Translations under genes and position numbers: made by a program
Shown here: positions 60,201-64,000 of the stretch, one piece after another
How positions within the stretch are numbered: position 1 is the first letter of the stretch
Layout: every line of letters starts with the position of its first letter
Source of the DNA: Ciborinia camelliae
Taxonomy: Eukaryota; Ascomycota; Leotiomycetes; Helotiales; Sclerotiniaceae
Length of the DNA: 64,000 nucleotides
NCBI GenBank assembly: GCA_025890175.1
Contig: JANPYM010000012.1
Span: 16,502 to 80,501 of the forward strand
Direction of reading: 5' to 3'
Notes under the pieces: model-generated
What the model saw: the letters and a program-made list of their open reading frames with translations, nothing else
Database searches by the model: none
Told to the model about the DNA's origin: nothing

Positions 60201-63115
60201 CCAAATCATTGGTCCCACCAAATTCATCCGATGTATTTGGTAGTCACCAGACGGTTGGGGATATGATTACCATTGAGGATAGAACCCCAGGATTGCCAAT
60301 AGAGCATGTTGCTGAAGTTCAAGTCAATAAGGGAACTGAGCATCATAATGAAGCTATCCGAGACAATATCACATACGAGAGTAATGAGAATCCCTTTTTA
60401 AGTTACTTGGCCCAGGAAGAGCCTGTTCGATTAGAAGAAGAAGAAGAAGAAGAAGAAGATCCCAGGATTCGATTTCAACCTGCCACAGCTCAAGATACCA
60501 TTCAAAATGCAAGTTATCAGAACTCTGAGTTCGACCGAAATATTCTAAAAGAGGGTGGGTTTGCTGAAACTGCTAGTTTCACAACTCCGGATAGAAATCA
60601 ACTTGAATTTGCAAGTGGCACGATTTCAAGTGTAATGCGTGGAGTTGAGGGAAATGAATATATTTCTGCTAGTGAGGAAAACGTTCCTCGGAGTCTCGGG
60701 TTAGATCCAGTTCTTGGTAGCAATGAATCGGTCGTCATTGAAGACGATGAGAATACAGCGCAGGATATTTCTCGAGATCAATTCCAGAGGGAAATTTTCC
60801 GGGAAGGAAAACCCGAACCTCAACCACACCTCAGTATAAAAGATTTCCCGGCCTCATTGGAGAGTTCAAGGCGTATGGAAGAAACCATTCCTCTCAGGGA
60901 TAATATCTTACACTTGCCCTCAACCGAGAGCCAAAGTTCTGTGATGGGGACAAAACCAATGCCAATTCCAATGGAAAACCAAGCTGTTGAAGAGAACAGA
61001 AATATTTCCAACGAGATGTCCACCGTGACGGGAGTGGACTTGATGGATGGCCTTGGATTGACATTTGATGATAGTACATCGATCTATTCTCAAGATGCTG
61101 ATCAAGACGTTGAGCTCAACTCCAAGTCCGAGCACAAGCAGCCCATAGACGGAAACGGAGACGGAGATACACGGGAAACTCCCAACTTGTATGAGAAATT
61201 CTCAAGCTATGAAGAATTTCCGAGCGATACACAAACGAGAGATTTCTCTAATTATCAGGATACTTTTGCTGGGAGATTGGAGTCGCAGAAAGTGCCAGTG
61301 CTAGTGCCAAAAGATTCAAGCTTTGACTCAAGGGCGTCCTACTCAGCCGGGGCTAACTTTAGTGCTCCCGAATCTCATCTTACATCAGAAGGGAAATATT
61401 CAAGTTTTGCAGAAACTCGTCTTGGTGTAGGGAACTCCTGGGATTATCAAGATCATAGCGAGAAGTTAGAGACAGAGTCACAACCAGTGACAGTTGCTCC
61501 TCGCTTTAACTCAAGGGATTCCCATCGATCCAATGAAGTCTGTTTCAGTAACCCCGATTGGGCACCAGCGCAAAGATATTCAAAATACGGAGAGAATCCT
61601 TTTGATACACAAGCTTCCTTTGGTTATAAGATAGATAATCGAGAGAAGTTAGAGAAGATAGAGAAGGTAGAGTTGGAGACAAAAACTACGAGTGGTTATG
61701 ATAGATCGGGGTTTCCAAAGGACCGGGACCGCTTCTCGAATCCCTCATATCCGACTCAAGAGAGCTTCTTTAATGAACCCAAATCTGCACCAGGGCTAGG
61801 ATATTCAAGTTATGGAGAAACACTCCCTCTTGATACACGGACTTCTTTCGGTTATCAGAGACATAATAGCGATAAGTTGCAGCCAGAGACGAAAACGACG
61901 GGTGGTTATGATAGATCAGGGTTTCCGCAAGGCCATGATCGTTTCTCAAATCCCCCATACCCGAATCAGAAAAGTTTCAATGATCTCAAATCTGCACCGG
62001 CGCAAAGATATTCGAGCTATGGAGATACCCCTCTCGCTACACGAACACCGTTCAGTTTTCATCGAGATGCTACCGAACAATTAGAGTCAGAGCAAAAGAC
62101 TACCTACGATAGCCGGTCAAGTTATCAGCAAAGTCTCTTCTCGGAGCCCTCATATCCCAATCAAGAGAGCTTCTTCAATGACACCAAACTTGCCCGAGAC
62201 CAGCCGATAGCACGCACAGATCAAATAAAATACCGAGATGACGTTCCCATAGGACCAACCGAGAAAGTTTTGACCGAGTCGTTCCCTGCATATGATGAGT
62301 TCCAACAACCTGCCGTATCAGTATCCCATCGATCGAATTCCTCATTGCCGGCAAGAAATCCCGATCGTGGTGCCAGTAACAAGACGAGCGCAAGTCCGGA
62401 GTTGGAGTTTGGAAATGAAAATAAACGCACCTATCCAACACATAACTTGAACGATTCAGAGCCATTCCGATCTTCAACCTCGGCCTCAAGGTCATCATCA
62501 CGTTTACCAATTGTGAGCTTGGGCTTAAAGCCAGTAGATATGGATACGGATAGGGGTACTGACGGACTCGGATACTCATCACAACCACAAGGGGTTAATT
62601 TCGGCCTGCCCCTATCGACGAGATGGAATGAATCTGGGTCTTGGTCTGGGTCTCTGCATGAGGAAGTGGCCCCAGGTCGCAAGAATGAAAATCATAAGGT
62701 CCAACTTGGAACCGAACGACTGCCACGTCCGCTTTCATTCGGATCTTCAGGTTCTTCACGAGGATTCAACCTTGGCGCTCAGGCTCCGTTAAAGGAATCT
62801 CGCGAGCGGGAGAGGGAGAGAGAAATAGAAGATTTGAATAACACCGGGACCCAGAGTCTTGTGAAGAATCGACTCGGATTATTCGAAGGTCAAGGTGGTG
62901 GCGAGTCTTCGTCATCGCTAGATCGCAGAACTACTAGTACTTCTATTCCGAGGAAGGTTAGTCGTCCCATTGGCACTGATAGTGCCTTGGATACAGTGAT
63001 GGGGAGTGGATCGACATCGGAATCGAAATCGAAATCGAGAGAGAGTGGCAAGGGGAATAGGAAAGGGAAAGGGAAAGGGAAACCATTCGGGAGAGGATAT
63101 GGTGATGAGGAATAA
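51247..63115 (+). CDS. Giant repeat-built structural/tether-like protein, about 3,551 aa, 13 exons
   Basis: Exons by reading-frame continuity: 51247-55713, 55810-55872, 55938-55979, 56053-56106, 56198-56287, 56398-56475, 56593-56747, 56810-57007, 57107-57253, 57459-57554, 57646-57711, 57814-57897 and 58000-63115. Every junction has GT/AG and a matching phase. Exon 1 codes a basic N-terminus, a helical region (DPEILRHAIDQAIAGDAFQ) and two HxxxLxEIK repeat families. It ends in a Gly-rich hydrophobic segment (GTVAGLALGGIAGVGI, about residues 1446-1461). Exons 2-12 are short and acidic (Glu/Pro/Val). Exon 13 is acidic and disordered, with C-terminal repeats rich in Tyr, Ser and Phe, and a basic GKGNRKGKGKGK tail. 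I do not recognise it. Size and composition recall fungal tethers such as leashin, but no homology is visible to me. The join to exon 13 is the least certain. Confidence 0.68.
52680..53880 (+). repeat. 81 bp (27 aa) coding repeat, about 12-14 units
   Basis: The unit reads PITSLLEAHTATLEEIKSKD followed by VPAADFS, 27 residues; some units are enlarged by insertions such as the one at about 52,850-52,890. Units differ by synonymous and conservative changes, so the array is old and maintained at protein level. It lies in exon 1 of the giant gene. Confidence 0.85.
54560..55360 (+). repeat. 21/14-residue coding repeat, about 13 units
   Basis: The unit LGEIKDAVVASNESHNSHTA(T) is 21 residues; shortened versions are mostly 14 residues (e.g. 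LGEIMEANTLNTVT), and a few are 11-13. The dominant lengths are multiples of seven, as expected of heptad-based helices. The HTxxLxEIK core is shared with the 27-residue family upstream. Confidence 0.85.
61300..62190 (+). repeat. Coding tandem repeat of about 65-75 residues, 3-5 units
   Basis: Units contain YSSYGETPLDTRTSFGY, KLxxETKTTxGYDRSGFP and RFSNPSYPNQESFFN. Three clear units and one or two decayed ones upstream. They lie near the C-terminus of the giant protein (about residues 2,950-3,245). Confidence 0.75.
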
Positions 63116-64000
63116 TATGGAAATAGATTGGGAAATAGAAGAGAGGGAAAGATTGCGTTACGGAAGATTTGATTTGATTTGGGAGAGTGAGAGGGAGTGA
63201 AGAGTAGCATAGTTGAGTTTGTAAACAAATATCACGCGATGGGGATGGGGACTTTGATAAGATAGGATTTGGAAATCAAGATATATATGGGTATGAATTA
63301 GATAAACAACTTGAATGTAGGTTAAAAGAGTTACCAGTAATGAATCAGTAGCTTTCTTCATGATACTAATGAGATAATAAATTTGATGGATAGGTAAAGA
63401 GAAATTGAGTTATGGGGTAAATGGAAATTTTGTATTGTCGGTCACGCTTGGAATTTTCTTTTCTATCTACCCATGTTTACCATAGAAAACTAAAAACTTT
63501 TACGATATGAGAATTTGAACTGTCATTCTTAGAGTTCTAATCTTCGTGTATGTCGTGTTTGTTTCTCTTTCCAATCGCGGGTTTTTGTGACAGGGGTCAC
63601 CACTGTCAGTCACGTGACCTCACTTACGTGCTCGCAGCGTGCGTCTATACCAGTTCGCTCCCACCCGCACCCTCTTAGCTCTACACCATCAATACTATAG
63701 AAGATTTATACCTACTATTGCTGGTCACCTTACTACCACATATGTGTGTTCATCACCCTGAAATGAACCGACAGTTATTTCATGAGAGAATGTAAAACTC
63801 AAACCATTGAGTTGTACGGATCTGATAATAGTTCAATGATTCAATGGAAGAATTTGCGAATGGATAATGTGAAGAGATGGAATGAATTAATAAGCCATTG
63901 AGTCTCCTCGGGTATAGACTAGGTATTCAATATATATATACCAATAAGAGTCTGAAGTTCAAGATTAATGAGAACTCCAAACGTATATTATAACAACATG
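63116..64000. other. 3' flank of the giant gene
   Basis: 0.9 kb without a gene on either strand. GTCAGTCACGTGACCTCAC at 63,605-63,623 holds a CACGTGAC E-box-type word, and a pyrimidine-rich leader-like stretch follows, possibly the promoter of a gene beyond the window. Confidence 0.45.

Overview
The window looks like nuclear DNA of a filamentous ascomycete. Genes are split by short introns (about 60-120 nt) with GTRNGT donors, CTAAC-type branch sites and AG acceptors. The proteins are typical fungal housekeeping products (Bfr1, Rpb5, Trm4/NSUN2, Obg/Mtg2, acylcarnitine carrier). A 15 kb AT-rich block carries the transition-only decay left by repeat-induced point mutation (RIP). A Leotiomycete such as a Botrytis/Sclerotinia relative is my best guess from general impression; the species is not proven by anything here.

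Layout. Positions 1-14,940 are almost pure A+T with no credible gene and several layers of decayed tandem repeats: a satellite of about 169 bp next to the boundary, an 80 bp duplicated pair, a long minisatellite, and two arrays sharing a unit. The composition changes abruptly at about 14,940. The gene-bearing part starts with a class II aldolase-like protein (minus), a JmjC hydroxylase of the KDM8/JMJD5 type (plus), a divergent pair of unrecognised membrane-type proteins (19.6-22.1 kb), a Baeyer-Villiger-type flavin monooxygenase (minus) and mitochondrial GTPase Mtg2 (minus). A 650 bp TIR element with TA target-site duplications and RIP-decayed, tRNA-like pieces sits about 70 bp upstream of Mtg2. 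A small Cys-cluster protein of unknown role follows at 31.1-32.0 kb.

The 33.0-35.7 kb stretch holds a spurious-looking 10-N gap flanked by a duplicated 31 bp overlap, a decayed minus-strand gene with in-frame stops, and a papain-like cysteine peptidase whose 5' end is interrupted by a TAG. A 3.4 kb gene-poor stretch leads to Bfr1 (minus) and Rpb5 (plus) on a shared divergent promoter region, then Trm4 (plus) convergent with the carnitine/acylcarnitine carrier (minus).

The right end (51.2-63.1 kb) is dominated by one very large gene. I reconstruct it as 13 exons coding about 3,551 residues. A first exon carries two families of helical H-x-x-x-L-x-E-I-K repeats, then come 11 short acidic exons, then a 5.1 kb last exon that is acidic and disordered with C-terminal tandem repeats and a basic tail. 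It looks like a long repeat-built tether or scaffold protein. I do not recognise it, and it is the most interesting object in the window.
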